Source of the DNA: Chloroflexota bacterium
GTDB lineage: Bacteria; Chloroflexota; UBA6077
Assembly (NCBI GenBank): GCA_021788565.1
Contig: JAJYKO010000407.1
Coordinates: 1 to 5,907 of the forward strand
Direction of reading: 5' to 3'
DNA: 5,907 nucleotides
The notes under the pieces were generated by a model, which searched no databases, was not told the DNA's origin, and worked only from the letters and a program-made list of their open reading frames with translations. This document shows, piece by piece, positions 1 to 5,907 of the stretch. The position numbers and the translations under genes were made by a program. How positions within the stretch are numbered: the first letter of the stretch is position 1; every line of letters begins with the position of its first letter.

Positions 1-449
1 GGATGATGTACCTGGATGGCATCGCATACCTGCCGGACGACATCCTGGTCAAGGTCGATCGCGCCAGCATGGGGGTGAGCCTGGAAACCAGAGCCCCGCT
101 GCTGGACCATCGGGTGGTGGAATTTGCTTGGCGACTGCCAATCTCGATGAAGGTGCAAGGGCAGGAGGGAAAGCACATACTGCGGAACCTCCTACATCGA
201 TACGTACCGCGAGACATGGTCGATCGGCCGAAGAAGGGGTTCGGGGTCCCAATCAGCGACTGGCTTCGAGGTCCGCTTCGCGAATGGGCCGATGCGCTAC
301 TGGATGATCGGAGGCTTCGTCAAGAAGGGTTCTTTGACCCAGTTCCCATCCGCGAGAAGTGGGTGGAACATCTCTCCGGCCGGCACAACTGGCACTACTA
401 CCTTTGGGACATACTGATGTTTCAGGCCTGGCTGGAGAGATGGCAGTAG
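1..449 (+). CDS. asnB: Asparagine synthase (glutamine-hydrolysing) family protein, C-terminal part only
   Basis: This is the 3' end of a gene that starts left of the window; codons are in frame from position 3 and the stop is TAG at 447-449. The visible 148 residues are the end of the ATP-dependent amide-transfer (synthetase) domain. Diagnostic stretches are [15 protein letters not shown], then [19 protein letters not shown], then [16 protein letters not shown], all typical of class-B asparagine synthases. The N-terminal glutaminase domain is outside the window. Family members make asparagine from aspartate, ATP and glutamine; those in polysaccharide clusters are often paralogues that amidate sugar carboxylates or have other roles, and the fragment cannot separate these. 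It is the only gene on the plus strand and converges on the minus-strand block with a 65-bp gap. A hand count of 121-180 gives about 52% GC, lower than the sugar genes further right. Confidence 0.93.
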   Translation, partial: MMYLDGIAYLPDDILVKVDRASMGVSLETRAPLLDHRVVEFAWRLPISMKVQGQEGKHILRNLLHRYVPRDMVDRPKKGFGVPISDWLRGPLREWADALLDDRRLRQEGFFDPVPIREKWVEHLSGRHNWHYYLWDILMFQAWLERWQ

Positions 450-514
450 AGGCAGCGGCTTCGTGAACGTTCGAAAGGGAGTGACTTGCCTCCAATTCGA
501 GTCTTCAGCCACTG

Positions 515-1351
515 CTAGCTACGCAGGGCGCCGCCGACTGCTTTGATTAGCACCACAAGCAGGAACAGGTAAACTACTCCCAAGGCCACGTAAGTCGCTG
601 GGGACGCCAGAAGGCCCTGCTTCTGCGCGGTGACGTTCTCGGCAAGCACGCCCAGGTAATCCGATACCCGCGCCTCGGAACGGGTCCGGAACAGCACGTT
701 GGCGTTCTGCACGCCCCCGTTAACATATCCTTTCCCCTGGGGATACTTACTGTAGAACATCATCAACACCCGCACCCCGTTCTGTGGAGGCAGGTACTTA
801 CCCTCCACAGAGAAGAAGAGGGTGCGACCCCCTGAGTTCGGGATCGGCTCGAAATCGAAGGCCTGCCACTTCTCGTGGAGACCGCCTGGCCGATAGTAGC
901 CGGGGTCTCCCACGAGCAGTTTAGATATCGGCATTTTCACCGCGCGCAGGACGGGTCCCTCAGGGCCTCCGTCCCGCACGGTGAGCGTAATGCTCGAGTA
1001 GTCGTTAGATCGCTTCGTTGCCAGCACCAGCAATATCTGATTCAGGTTGTCCCGCCTGGCAACGAAAGTCTGCCCGACGCTGTTCCAGGCGTCCACTTTT
1101 CCGAGGTAGCTGGAAAGGGGCGGACTTGCCGCATCAGGCACATCCATCGGCATCTGGAGGATAGCCCAGATCGCAAGCGCGGCCGCAACCACCACAGCTG
1201 CCCGCGCTGCCGCCACCCATTTCCGATGTGTCCCCCATCGCACAGCGTCCCGCGAGCCGGCCTGAGCCTCGGCCTTCGGGGACGCTGTGCCGTTCGTCAA
1301 ATCTTCCAGAAGTTGCCCCGTCATGTGCAGTGCTCTCGCTCCGTCACGCAC
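515..1351 (-). CDS. Two-TM membrane protein with extracytoplasmic domain, function unknown
   Basis: I do not recognise a named family. The 278-residue product has a charged cytoplasmic N-terminus (about 1-45), a hydrophobic helix at about 46-66, a polar region of about 185 residues, and a second helix at about 252-271 followed by a short tail. This predicts both ends inside and the middle outside the membrane. The middle looks beta-rich (GQTFVARRDNLNQILLVL, then SSITLTVRDGG, then RTLFFSVEG), which suggests a jelly-roll or lectin-like fold; that is inference. The start is GTG at 1351 with AGGG nine bases upstream. ATG at 1324 is a real alternative, with GGAG fourteen bases upstream, and would remove nine residues. 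It lies 69 bp downstream of the dehydratase gene on the same strand, so it is probably the last gene of the polysaccharide transcription unit. A hand count of 721-780 gives about 48% GC. Confidence 0.75.
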   Translation of the reverse strand: MRDGARALHMTGQLLEDLTNGTASPKAEAQAGSRDAVRWGTHRKWVAAARAAVVVAAALAIWAILQMPMDVPDAASPPLSSYLGKVDAWNSVGQTFVARRDNLNQILLVLATKRSNDYSSITLTVRDGGPEGPVLRAVKMPISKLLVGDPGYYRPGGLHEKWQAFDFEPIPNSGGRTLFFSVEGKYLPPQNGVRVLMMFYSKYPQGKGYVNGGVQNANVLFRTRSEARVSDYLGVLAENVTAQKQGLLASPATYVALGVVYLFLLVVLIKAVGGALRS

Positions 1352-1420
1352 TTGTTGCCGCCCTGGAATCGACGCTTCAATGGGAAGTCGTCGGCCCCTA
1401 CAGATCTGCGTGCCACGGCA

Positions 1421-3340
1421 CTAGCTACCCTTCGCTACGCTTTTGTGCGCCATCTCTGCCGGCCCAAACTCCGGCACCAGCCGTCGGATGGCATACCGCA
1501 GCGCCCCGTCCTCGTACTGGCCTGAGGACACCAGCTCCGCGAGACCCCGCAGCCCCTCTTCCAGTTCGTCGTCGCGACACGGCTGCAGCGACGAGATGAA
1601 GATCCGGCTGTTCCGGGTAGCTATCCGGCGCTCCGAGGAGGTAAAAAGCTCCTCGTGTAGCTTCTCGCCGGGCCGCAACCCGGTGACCTTGATCTCGATG
1701 TCGCGGAACGGCTCCAGACCGGAGAGCCGGATCAGATCGACGGCCAGGTCGTAGATCTTGATCGGCTGCCCCATGTCCAGCACGAAGATCTCCCCGCCGT
1801 TCCCCATCGCGGCAGCCTGGATGATCAGCTGCACCGCCTCAGGGATGGTCATGAAGTAGCGGGTGATCTCGCCGTGAGTTACCGTCACAGGGCCGCCCGC
1901 CTCTATCTGCTGCTTGAAGAGCGGCACCACGCTCCCTCTGCTCCCCAGCACGTTCCCGAACCTCACCGCCACGAAGCGACCGCCGGTCCGGGCCGCGACC
2001 TGCTGCAGCAGCATCTCCCCTATCCGCTTGCTAGCCCCCATCACGTTGGTCGGGTTCACCGCCTTGTCGGTGGATACCTGAACGAAGGTCCCCACCCCCA
2101 GTTCCGCCGATGCTTGCAGCAGGTTCCAGGTCCCGAGGACGTTGGTGGCGATCGCCTCGGACGGGTTCGCCTCCATAAGCGGCACGTGCTTGTGGGCCGC
2201 CGCGTGGAACACCACCGAGGGCATGTACTCCCCCATGATGGACTTGATACGAGGAATATCCCTCACATCCGCGATCAGCGGCACATATTCGGTCGCTCCA
2301 TTCGGTCGAGAGAGCAGCTCGGTGTGGATCTGGTAGATACTGTTCTCCCCTCTGCCCAACAGTAGCAGCTTCGCCGGATGGAACGCCAGAACCTGGCGGC
2401 ACAGCTCTGAGCCGATCGAGCCTCCCGCCCCCGTAACCATCACGGTAGCCCCTCGCAGGAAGCCAGCTATCGCCTCCAGATCCACGCTCGCCGGCTCGCG
2501 CCTCAGCAGATCCTCCACCTGCACAGGCCGGATCTGGCTGAATGCGACCTTCCCCGAGATCAGCTCGGCGATGCCCGGCACGGTCATCACCTCCACACCG
2601 ATCGCCTCGCACATCCCCACGATCTCCCGAATCACGCTACCCGGCGCCGATGGCATCGCCACGATGACGCCGTCCGCCTGGAGTCGCGTAACCAGCACAG
2701 GCAGATCCGCTCTGCTGCCGAGCACCTGCACCCCGTGGATCCACTTCCCTCTCTTTTCCGGGTCGTCGTCGACGAAGCCCAGTGGCTCCATGGCGAGCTT
2801 CGGCCGCTGGATGATCTCTTTGACCACGGCAACGCCCCCGTCCCCGGCACCCACCACAATCACCCTCTTGAGGCCGGCGATAGTCGCGGCGTCGAAGTCC
2901 CGACCGCTCACCCGCCTCGCGGCATTCATCGCCCTCAGAGAGAAGCGGCCGCCGCCAAGGAGGGCTGTGGATACCAGCCACTCGATTATGATTATGGAAC
3001 GGGGAAACCCGTAGGCGGGCCACTCCGGGCCACCGAAGCTGAGGCCCAGCAGCAGAAGCCCGAAGGCAACGGTGCCGGCCGACGTCGCCAGGACTATGGC
3101 CTGCATCTCCTCGATGCTGGCGTACCGCCACAGCCGCTGGTAGAGGCGGAAGCTCAGGTTTGCGGCGACCCGTATGGCTATCAGGGGAAGGACGAACCAG
3201 ATGTATCGCTCGAGAAAGAACGGGAACGCCCTGGAGGGTACATCCAGCCGCAGCGCGAAGCTGACCACAAAGGCCACGACCACGCAAATGACGTCTATGA
3301 CGAGGAGGTGCCGGCCCCGAAAGGCCAGTTGTAATCGCAT
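1421..3340 (-). CDS. Membrane-anchored nucleoside-diphosphate-sugar 4,6-dehydratase, WbpM/PglF/CapD type
   Basis: At 639 residues this has the full length of the large membrane-bound form of the family. About four hydrophobic segments lie in residues 1-130. A first Rossmann domain follows (IVVGAGDGG, about 161-169), then the catalytic SDR domain with TGAGGSIG at 303-310. In the active site the usual Tyr of YxxxK is replaced: VSTDKAVNPTNVMGASK (422-438) has Ser423, Met434 and Lys438, the altered SMK arrangement described for WbpM/PglF. The conserved HAAAHKHVPLME (379-390) and TGLRPGEKLHEEL are present. Known relatives convert UDP-GlcNAc to UDP-4-keto-6-deoxy-GlcNAc at the inner face of the membrane, using bound NAD. 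The ATG at 3338-3340 comes only 7 bp after the stop of the transferase gene, with a weak GAAGAG-like site overlapping that gene's end, so translational coupling is likely. The exact sugar substrate cannot be read from sequence. Confidence 0.95.
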   Translation of the reverse strand: MRLQLAFRGRHLLVIDVICVVVAFVVSFALRLDVPSRAFPFFLERYIWFVLPLIAIRVAANLSFRLYQRLWRYASIEEMQAIVLATSAGTVAFGLLLLGLSFGGPEWPAYGFPRSIIIIEWLVSTALLGGGRFSLRAMNAARRVSGRDFDAATIAGLKRVIVVGAGDGGVAVVKEIIQRPKLAMEPLGFVDDDPEKRGKWIHGVQVLGSRADLPVLVTRLQADGVIVAMPSAPGSVIREIVGMCEAIGVEVMTVPGIAELISGKVAFSQIRPVQVEDLLRREPASVDLEAIAGFLRGATVMVTGAGGSIGSELCRQVLAFHPAKLLLLGRGENSIYQIHTELLSRPNGATEYVPLIADVRDIPRIKSIMGEYMPSVVFHAAAHKHVPLMEANPSEAIATNVLGTWNLLQASAELGVGTFVQVSTDKAVNPTNVMGASKRIGEMLLQQVAARTGGRFVAVRFGNVLGSRGSVVPLFKQQIEAGGPVTVTHGEITRYFMTIPEAVQLIIQAAAMGNGGEIFVLDMGQPIKIYDLAVDLIRLSGLEPFRDIEIKVTGLRPGEKLHEELFTSSERRIATRNSRIFISSLQPCRDDELEEGLRGLAELVSSGQYEDGALRYAIRRLVPEFGPAEMAHKSVAKGS

Positions 3341-3347
3341 CTTTGCT

Positions 3348-4385
3348 TTAGCTCTTCGCCTCGGCCCGCTTCACCAGGCCTAGAATGCCCAGCAGCGGCA
3401 CCGCCGTCGACACCGCGACGGCCGCGAACCCGAGACCCACGGCGAAATAGGCAGCCACGATCACCGCCAGAAACAGGTCCGCGCCTAGATAAACGGAGGT
3501 CACAGCGAAATGCGACCATCCCCGACGGATCAGCCGCTGATACAGGTGCTGCCGGTGAGGCTCGTACCAACGCTCTCCCCTGGCTATTCTCAGCGCAAGG
3601 GTGAGCGACGAATCGAACAGGAACGGTCCCAGCAAGATCAGCCAGACGACGAAAGGAATCACGCCGCCGGAGTTGCCTCCCGAGAGCACAGCCAGCCCCG
3701 CGAAGCTGTAACCCAGGAAGGCGCTTCCCACGTCGCCCATGAAGATACGCGCCGGCGGCCAGTTGTGCAACAGAAAGCCCGCGACCCCACCGGCTAGCAC
3801 CGCGGCGAACAGGGCAAGACCCAACTCGCCGCGCCAGACAGCCACCAAGGCGGCCGCCGAGGCGGCAACCACCGCCTGGGTCCCGGCAATCCCGTCGATC
3901 CCGTCCATAAAGTTGTAGGCGTTGGTCAAGCCCACGATCCAGAGAAGAGTGACGGGGATGCCTATCCAGCCTAGCTGGAGAGCCGGCCCGCCGGGCCATT
4001 GTAGCTCATGGATGAAACCGCCGCCAGTCACCAGTAAGGATGCGGCTACCAGGTATGCCCCGAAGCGCAACGGCACGGAGAGGCCCCAGCGATCGTCCGC
4101 CAGACCTACGGCAGCGACCAGCAGTCCCCCCACCAGCAGCGCCGCCGTGCCCGCGGGCAGCGGAACCCCGATCCAGTCGCTCGCCAGCAATGCCGCGGCT
4201 GGAGAGACGATCACGAACGCCAGCCCGCCAGCCCTGGGCGTGGGCTTCTTGTGGGAGCTACGCTGGTTCGGCATGTCCACGAAGCCCCAGTGCGGCCCCA
4301 TGGTGCGCAGCGGCCACACCGCCAGCCAGCTGAGCACGGCAGCTGCAAGGGTACAGATCACGATTTGAAGGACAGCGTGTGGCAA
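3348..4385 (-). CDS. Polyprenyl-phosphate N-acetylhexosamine-1-phosphate transferase, WecA/WbpL family
   Basis: A 345-residue polytopic membrane protein of the MraY/WecA superfamily, with about ten hydrophobic segments. The family signatures appear in order: VDMPNQRSSHKKPTPRAGG (36-54), the Mg-binding Asp pair in GLADD (Asp97, Asp98), NAYNFMDGIDG (155-165), FMGDVGS (215-221), and the cytoplasmic EPHRQHLYQ loop (275-283). Known members move a sugar-1-phosphate from a UDP-sugar to undecaprenyl phosphate, starting O-antigen, teichoic acid or capsule synthesis. The RSSHxxPTPR form resembles the WbpL group, which uses 6-deoxy-HexNAc or GlcNAc, rather than MraY. The neighbouring dehydratase and SDR fit such a donor. 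The start is TTG at 4385, chosen because GGAGG lies nine bases upstream; no ATG, GTG or TTG was seen in frame just upstream. The first hydrophobic segment begins at once, so a later start would damage it. A hand count of 4141-4200 gives about 77% GC. Confidence 0.95.
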   Translation of the reverse strand: MPHAVLQIVICTLAAAVLSWLAVWPLRTMGPHWGFVDMPNQRSSHKKPTPRAGGLAFVIVSPAAALLASDWIGVPLPAGTAALLVGGLLVAAVGLADDRWGLSVPLRFGAYLVAASLLVTGGGFIHELQWPGGPALQLGWIGIPVTLLWIVGLTNAYNFMDGIDGIAGTQAVVAASAAALVAVWRGELGLALFAAVLAGGVAGFLLHNWPPARIFMGDVGSAFLGYSFAGLAVLSGGNSGGVIPFVVWLILLGPFLFDSSLTLALRIARGERWYEPHRQHLYQRLIRRGWSHFAVTSVYLGADLFLAVIVAAYFAVGLGFAAVAVSTAVPLLGILGLVKRAEAKS

Positions 4386-4451
4386 ACGCCTCGACCTCCA
4401 ATGGTTGGAGCAGCTTCGCCCTTTGCCCCCAGCGCCACCGCGAGACCAGGC

Positions 4452-4471
4452 GGCCGCGTTTCCCCGCGGCC
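4452..4471 (-). other. GC-rich hairpin between hepT and the transferase gene
   Basis: A perfect 7-bp inverted repeat, GGCCGCG and CGCGGCC with a 6-base loop, lies about 15 bases past the hepT stop and about 65 bases before the transferase start. In the minus-strand transcript no U-run follows, so it is not a standard intrinsic terminator. It could pause or partly insulate transcription between the toxin gene and the transferase gene, or protect the end of the toxin message. The rest of the 101-bp gap holds only the strong GGAGG site of the transferase gene. Confidence 0.35.
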
Positions 4472-4486
4472 CACTCAGGACTCGGA

Positions 4487-4831
4487 TTACTCGTTCGGAG
4501 GGAGGGCTTCCTCCAGGATGGTGATGAGGGGCGGCAGGTCCAAGGTGACGATCTGCCAGAGGATATCGAAGTCAACCGCGTCGTAGCCGTGAATCAGCCG
4601 ATTGCGGAGGCTGATCAGCTGTGGCCAGGGGACATCGGGATAGAGCGACTGTACCTCCGTGGGGATACGGTTCGCAGCCTCTCCGACGATCTCCAGGAGA
4701 CGCACGAGAGCAAGGTTGAAAAGACGATCGCTATCCAGGTCACCGCGGGATCTGCCCTGTGACAGAGAGACTGCCTCACGTGCATAGGCCAGCATGTGAC
4801 GCAGGCGCACACGGTCATCACGCCGCGACAT
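4487..4831 (-). CDS. hepT: HepT-like HEPN-domain RNase toxin (DUF86 family)
   Basis: This small alpha-helical protein has 114 residues from the chosen start, the usual family size. The HEPN ribonuclease motif R-x4-H is present as RNRLIHGY, with Arg76, His81 and Tyr83 in this numbering, giving the full R-x4-H-x-Y pattern. In studied MntA-HepT pairs the toxin cleaves RNA and is silenced when the antitoxin adds AMP groups to that tyrosine. A helical stretch with [16 protein letters not shown] precedes the motif, as is typical. I chose ATG at 4831 because it has AGG six bases upstream and gives normal length. The reading frame also runs up to a GTG at 4864, but that adds an Arg-rich tail with no good ribosome site. 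It overlaps the end of mntA by 14 bp, so the two are translationally coupled. Hand counts of 4561-4620 and 4681-4740 give 57% and 55% GC, below the flanking sugar genes. The key residues look intact, so it is probably active. Confidence 0.92.
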   Translation of the reverse strand: MSRRDDRVRLRHMLAYAREAVSLSQGRSRGDLDSDRLFNLALVRLLEIVGEAANRIPTEVQSLYPDVPWPQLISLRNRLIHGYDAVDFDILWQIVTLDLPPLITILEEALPPNE

Positions 4832-5120
4832 ACGCAACCTCAGCCTCCGCCTGCACCTCCTCACGGAAATATCCGCTCAGCCATTGCGGGGTATTCAGGT
4901 CCACCTTGCGCCCAAGGATCCGGGAAAGCTCTGCTTCCATAGCAAAGAAGGCGAGGCCGGGGGTGTGGCCAGGCTCGAACTCCACCAGGACATCCACGTC
5001 GCTGCCGGGCCGGAAATCGTCCCGCAGAATCGAGCCGAAGAAGGCCAGCTTACGAATATGGTAGCGGCGGCAGAAATCCTCGATGGCAGCTTCAGGTATG
5101 TGGATGCCGTGACGCTGCAT
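4818..5120 (-). CDS. mntA: MntA-like minimal nucleotidyltransferase antitoxin
   Basis: A 100-residue single-domain nucleotidyltransferase of the minimal (MNT) type. The metal- and ATP-binding signature GSx10DxD is complete: Gly29-Ser30 in [10 protein letters not shown], then Asp41 and Asp43 in SDVDVLVEF. Asp74 in GRKVDLNTP is the likely third carboxylate. Known relatives act as antitoxins by adding AMP to a tyrosine on the partner HEPN toxin, encoded here by the overlapping next gene. ATG at 5120 is chosen for its excellent AGGAGGG site six bases upstream. The frame extends 16 codons further to ATG at 5168, but those codons include the ribosome site itself. The start lies 67 bp from the stop of the SDR gene. 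An inverted repeat covers the ribosome site and may mediate autoregulation. In this pair the antitoxin gene precedes the toxin gene. Confidence 0.92.
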   Translation of the reverse strand: MQRHGIHIPEAAIEDFCRRYHIRKLAFFGSILRDDFRPGSDVDVLVEFEPGHTPGLAFFAMEAELSRILGRKVDLNTPQWLSGYFREEVQAEAEVAYVAA

Positions 5121-5122
5121 GT

Positions 5123-5142
5123 TTGGCCCTCCTTCAGGCCAA
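5123..5142 (-). promoter_or_regulatory. Inverted repeat over the mntA ribosome binding site
   Basis: On the minus strand TTGGCC, 8 bases, then GGCCAA form a perfect 6-bp dyad whose centre holds most of the AGGAGGG ribosome site of mntA. It could be an operator for autoregulation by the toxin-antitoxin complex, or an RNA hairpin that presents or hides the ribosome site. Both are inference; the dyad itself is plain in the sequence. Confidence 0.4.
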
Positions 5143-5147
5143 TTGTA
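5142..5147 (-). promoter_or_regulatory. Possible -10 element for mntA-hepT
   Basis: TACAAT on the minus strand differs from the TATAAT consensus at one position and lies just upstream of the mntA ribosome site. No convincing -35 is seen; TGGATG 18 bases upstream matches only half of TTGACA. If used, the leader would be only about 15 bases. It would allow the toxin-antitoxin pair its own promoter inside the polysaccharide block, but the evidence is weak. Confidence 0.25.
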
Positions 5148-5174
5148 CCCCCGATCACATCTCATCATCCAGCT

Positions 5175-5202
5175 AAGAACCCAGAACTCAGAACTCAGAA
5201 CT
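5175..5202. repeat. Heptamer tandem repeat (CAGAACT)3 plus one degenerate unit
   Basis: On the plus strand there are three perfect CAGAACT units at 5182-5188, 5189-5195 and 5196-5202, preceded by a degenerate AAGAACC at 5175-5181. On the minus strand the array encodes the last four residues and the TGA stop of the SDR gene, then runs into the gap before mntA. It marks the exact boundary between the SDR gene and the toxin-antitoxin pair. Seven is not a multiple of three, so unit gain or loss changes the reading frame. Confidence 0.93.
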
Positions 5203-5907
5203 TCGTTGCCCCCGAGCCGCCACGGTCTCCTGCCAGCCGCGCCGCAGGTCGTACTGCGGCCGGAATCCCAGCTCCCGCTGGATACGCTCCGAGCTCACCG
5301 CCACCGACTCCACCAGCTTGTCCACCGCCGCGACCAGGCGCCGAGGCCGCCCCGCCACCGCCATGGCCCCATCGGCCATCATCGCGGCCATCCGTGCCGG
5401 CGGCAGCGGCACCGCCAGACCCGGCGGCCGCCTCCCCAGGGCCTCGCAGATGGTGACCACGATCTCATTCAGGCTGTGTACGGTCCCGTCGCTCACGTTA
5501 TAGACACGCCCAGCGGCCACGGGGTGCTCGGCGGCCAGGATCGCCGCCCGCACCGCGTCCCTATCGTACACCAGCGTCCTGACGTTGCGCCCGTTCCCCA
5601 CCATCAGGAAGCGCCCCCTGGCAAGGGCCTTTGCCAGCGTCGCGTAGTTCCCCTTCATTCGCGGCCCGTACACCGCCGCCATCCGCAGCACCACCCCCAG
5701 CGGCTCGCCATCCCGATTCCTGGCCGCCAGCACTATCTCCTCAGCCCTTAGCTTGGTCTCCGCGTAGATCGTGTCCGGCCTGAGCACCGTCTCCTCGTCT
5801 GCCCCAAACCCGCCTCCTGTCCCCCGCCCCCTGTCCCCCGCCCCCTGTCCCCCATAAACTGACACCGTGCTGAACAGAACCACCCGCCGCACTCCCGCCG
5901 CCCGTGC
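5188..5907 (-). CDS. WbpV-like extended SDR, NAD-dependent sugar-nucleotide reductase/epimerase, N-terminus cut by window
   Basis: The frame is open to the right edge, so the NAD-binding GxxGxxG region lies outside; the visible part is about 239 residues. It opens with [16 protein letters not shown], the beta strand carrying the catalytic Ser/Thr, followed by the active-site YAETK (Tyr and Lys codons at 5764-5766 and 5752-5754). [37 protein letters not shown] and [14 protein letters not shown] follow, a pattern close to WbpV and related O-antigen reductases. Such enzymes reduce UDP-4-keto-6-deoxy-HexNAc to UDP-QuiNAc or UDP-FucNAc, which fits the dehydratase and transferase nearby; a plain 4-epimerase is the alternative. 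Two oddities stand out. A 14-residue Gly-rich insert coded by a tandem repeat lies between SVY and GFG near the active site. The last four residues and stop come from a heptamer repeat. A hand count of 5281-5340 gives 70% GC. Confidence 0.88.
   Translation of the reverse strand, partial: ARAAGVRRVVLFSTVSVYGGQGAGDRGRGTGGGFGADEETVLRPDTIYAETKLRAEEIVLAARNRDGEPLGVVLRMAAVYGPRMKGNYATLAKALARGRFLMVGNGRNVRTLVYDRDAVRAAILAAEHPVAAGRVYNVSDGTVHSLNEIVVTICEALGRRPPGLAVPLPPARMAAMMADGAMAVAGRPRRLVAAVDKLVESVAVSSERIQRELGFRPQYDLRRGWQETVAARGQRSSEF
5812..5853. repeat. 14-bp tandem repeat x3 inside the SDR coding region
   Basis: The plus-strand unit is GCCCCCTGTCCCCC, perfect at 5826-5839 and 5840-5853 and with one C-to-T change at 5812-5825. 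The array is 42 bp, starts and ends on codon boundaries of the SDR gene, and encodes 14 residues made only of Gly, Gln, Ala, Asp, Arg and Thr, mostly Gly. Each unit is itself made of two similar heptamers. One or two units gained or lost would shift the frame, while three would not. Confidence 0.95.

Noticed and set aside
451..519. Possible terminator between the convergent genes
   Set aside because: GCAGCGGCT and AGCCACTGC can pair imperfectly, but the loop is over 40 bases and no U-run follows in either direction.
1371..1392. Hairpin in the 69-bp gap between the dehydratase and the unknown gene
   Set aside because: GACGCTTC can pair with GAAGTCGTC only with a one-base bulge, and no U-run follows; the nearby GTGCC/GGCAC dyad at 1410-1421 has a two-base loop. 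Neither supports a terminator call.
875..1525. Plus-strand frame of 216 codons across the unknown protein and the dehydratase end
   Set aside because: It spans the end of one gene, a gap and most of another, with no domain-like pattern, while the minus-strand frames show membrane helices and family motifs.
1874..2365. Plus-strand frame of 163 codons within the dehydratase gene
   Set aside because: It is His/Arg-rich with no recognisable domain and is the complement of conserved dehydratase codons; GC-rich DNA commonly gives such frames.
4832..4864. Upstream GTG start adding 11 residues to HepT
   Set aside because: It has no good ribosome site and adds an Arg-rich tail unlike the family; ATG at 4831 has a well-placed AGG and gives normal length.
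5175..5202. Repeat as a CRISPR array
   Set aside because: The units are 7 bp and directly adjacent, with no spacers; it is a simple tandem repeat.
4884..5456. Plus-strand frame of 190 codons across mntA and the SDR end
   Set aside because: The translation is low-complexity, Pro/Ala/Arg-rich, has no motif and lies antisense to two well-supported genes.

Overview
The window looks like part of a bacterial surface-polysaccharide locus from a GC-rich organism. Dense, same-strand minus-orientation genes, Shine-Dalgarno sequences and short tandem repeats in and beside genes fit an environmental bacterium. Chloroflexota is my guess from the style of the proteins, but the sequence does not prove it.

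Layout, left to right. Positions 1-449 (+) hold the 3' end of an asparagine synthase-type amidotransferase. It converges on a minus-strand series: a two-TM protein of unknown function (515-1351), a large membrane-anchored NDP-sugar 4,6-dehydratase of the WbpM/PglF/CapD type (1421-3340), a WecA/WbpL-type polyprenyl-phosphate sugar-1-phosphate transferase (3348-4385), a HepT-like HEPN toxin (4487-4831), its MntA-like nucleotidyltransferase antitoxin (4818-5120), and a WbpV-like extended SDR sugar-nucleotide reductase/epimerase (5188 to the right edge, N-terminus missing). Transcription of the minus-strand block runs right to left, so the SDR gene comes first.

Taken together, SDR, dehydratase and transferase match the known route UDP-GlcNAc -> 4-keto-6-deoxy intermediate -> 6-deoxy-HexNAc (QuiNAc or FucNAc) -> undecaprenyl-PP-linked sugar, the first committed step of O-antigen or capsule assembly. 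The toxin-antitoxin pair sits inside this block, between the reductase and the transferase.

The most unusual features are two short tandem repeats in the SDR gene. One is a 3 x 14 bp array inside the coding region. It adds exactly 14 Gly-rich residues in frame next to the active site, and its removal restores a canonical SVYGFG motif. The other is a heptamer array (3 perfect units plus 1 degenerate) that supplies the SDR stop codon; loss of one unit would fuse the SDR in frame to MntA. No RNA gene, CRISPR array or insertion sequence was seen. All intergenic gaps are about 100 bp or less.
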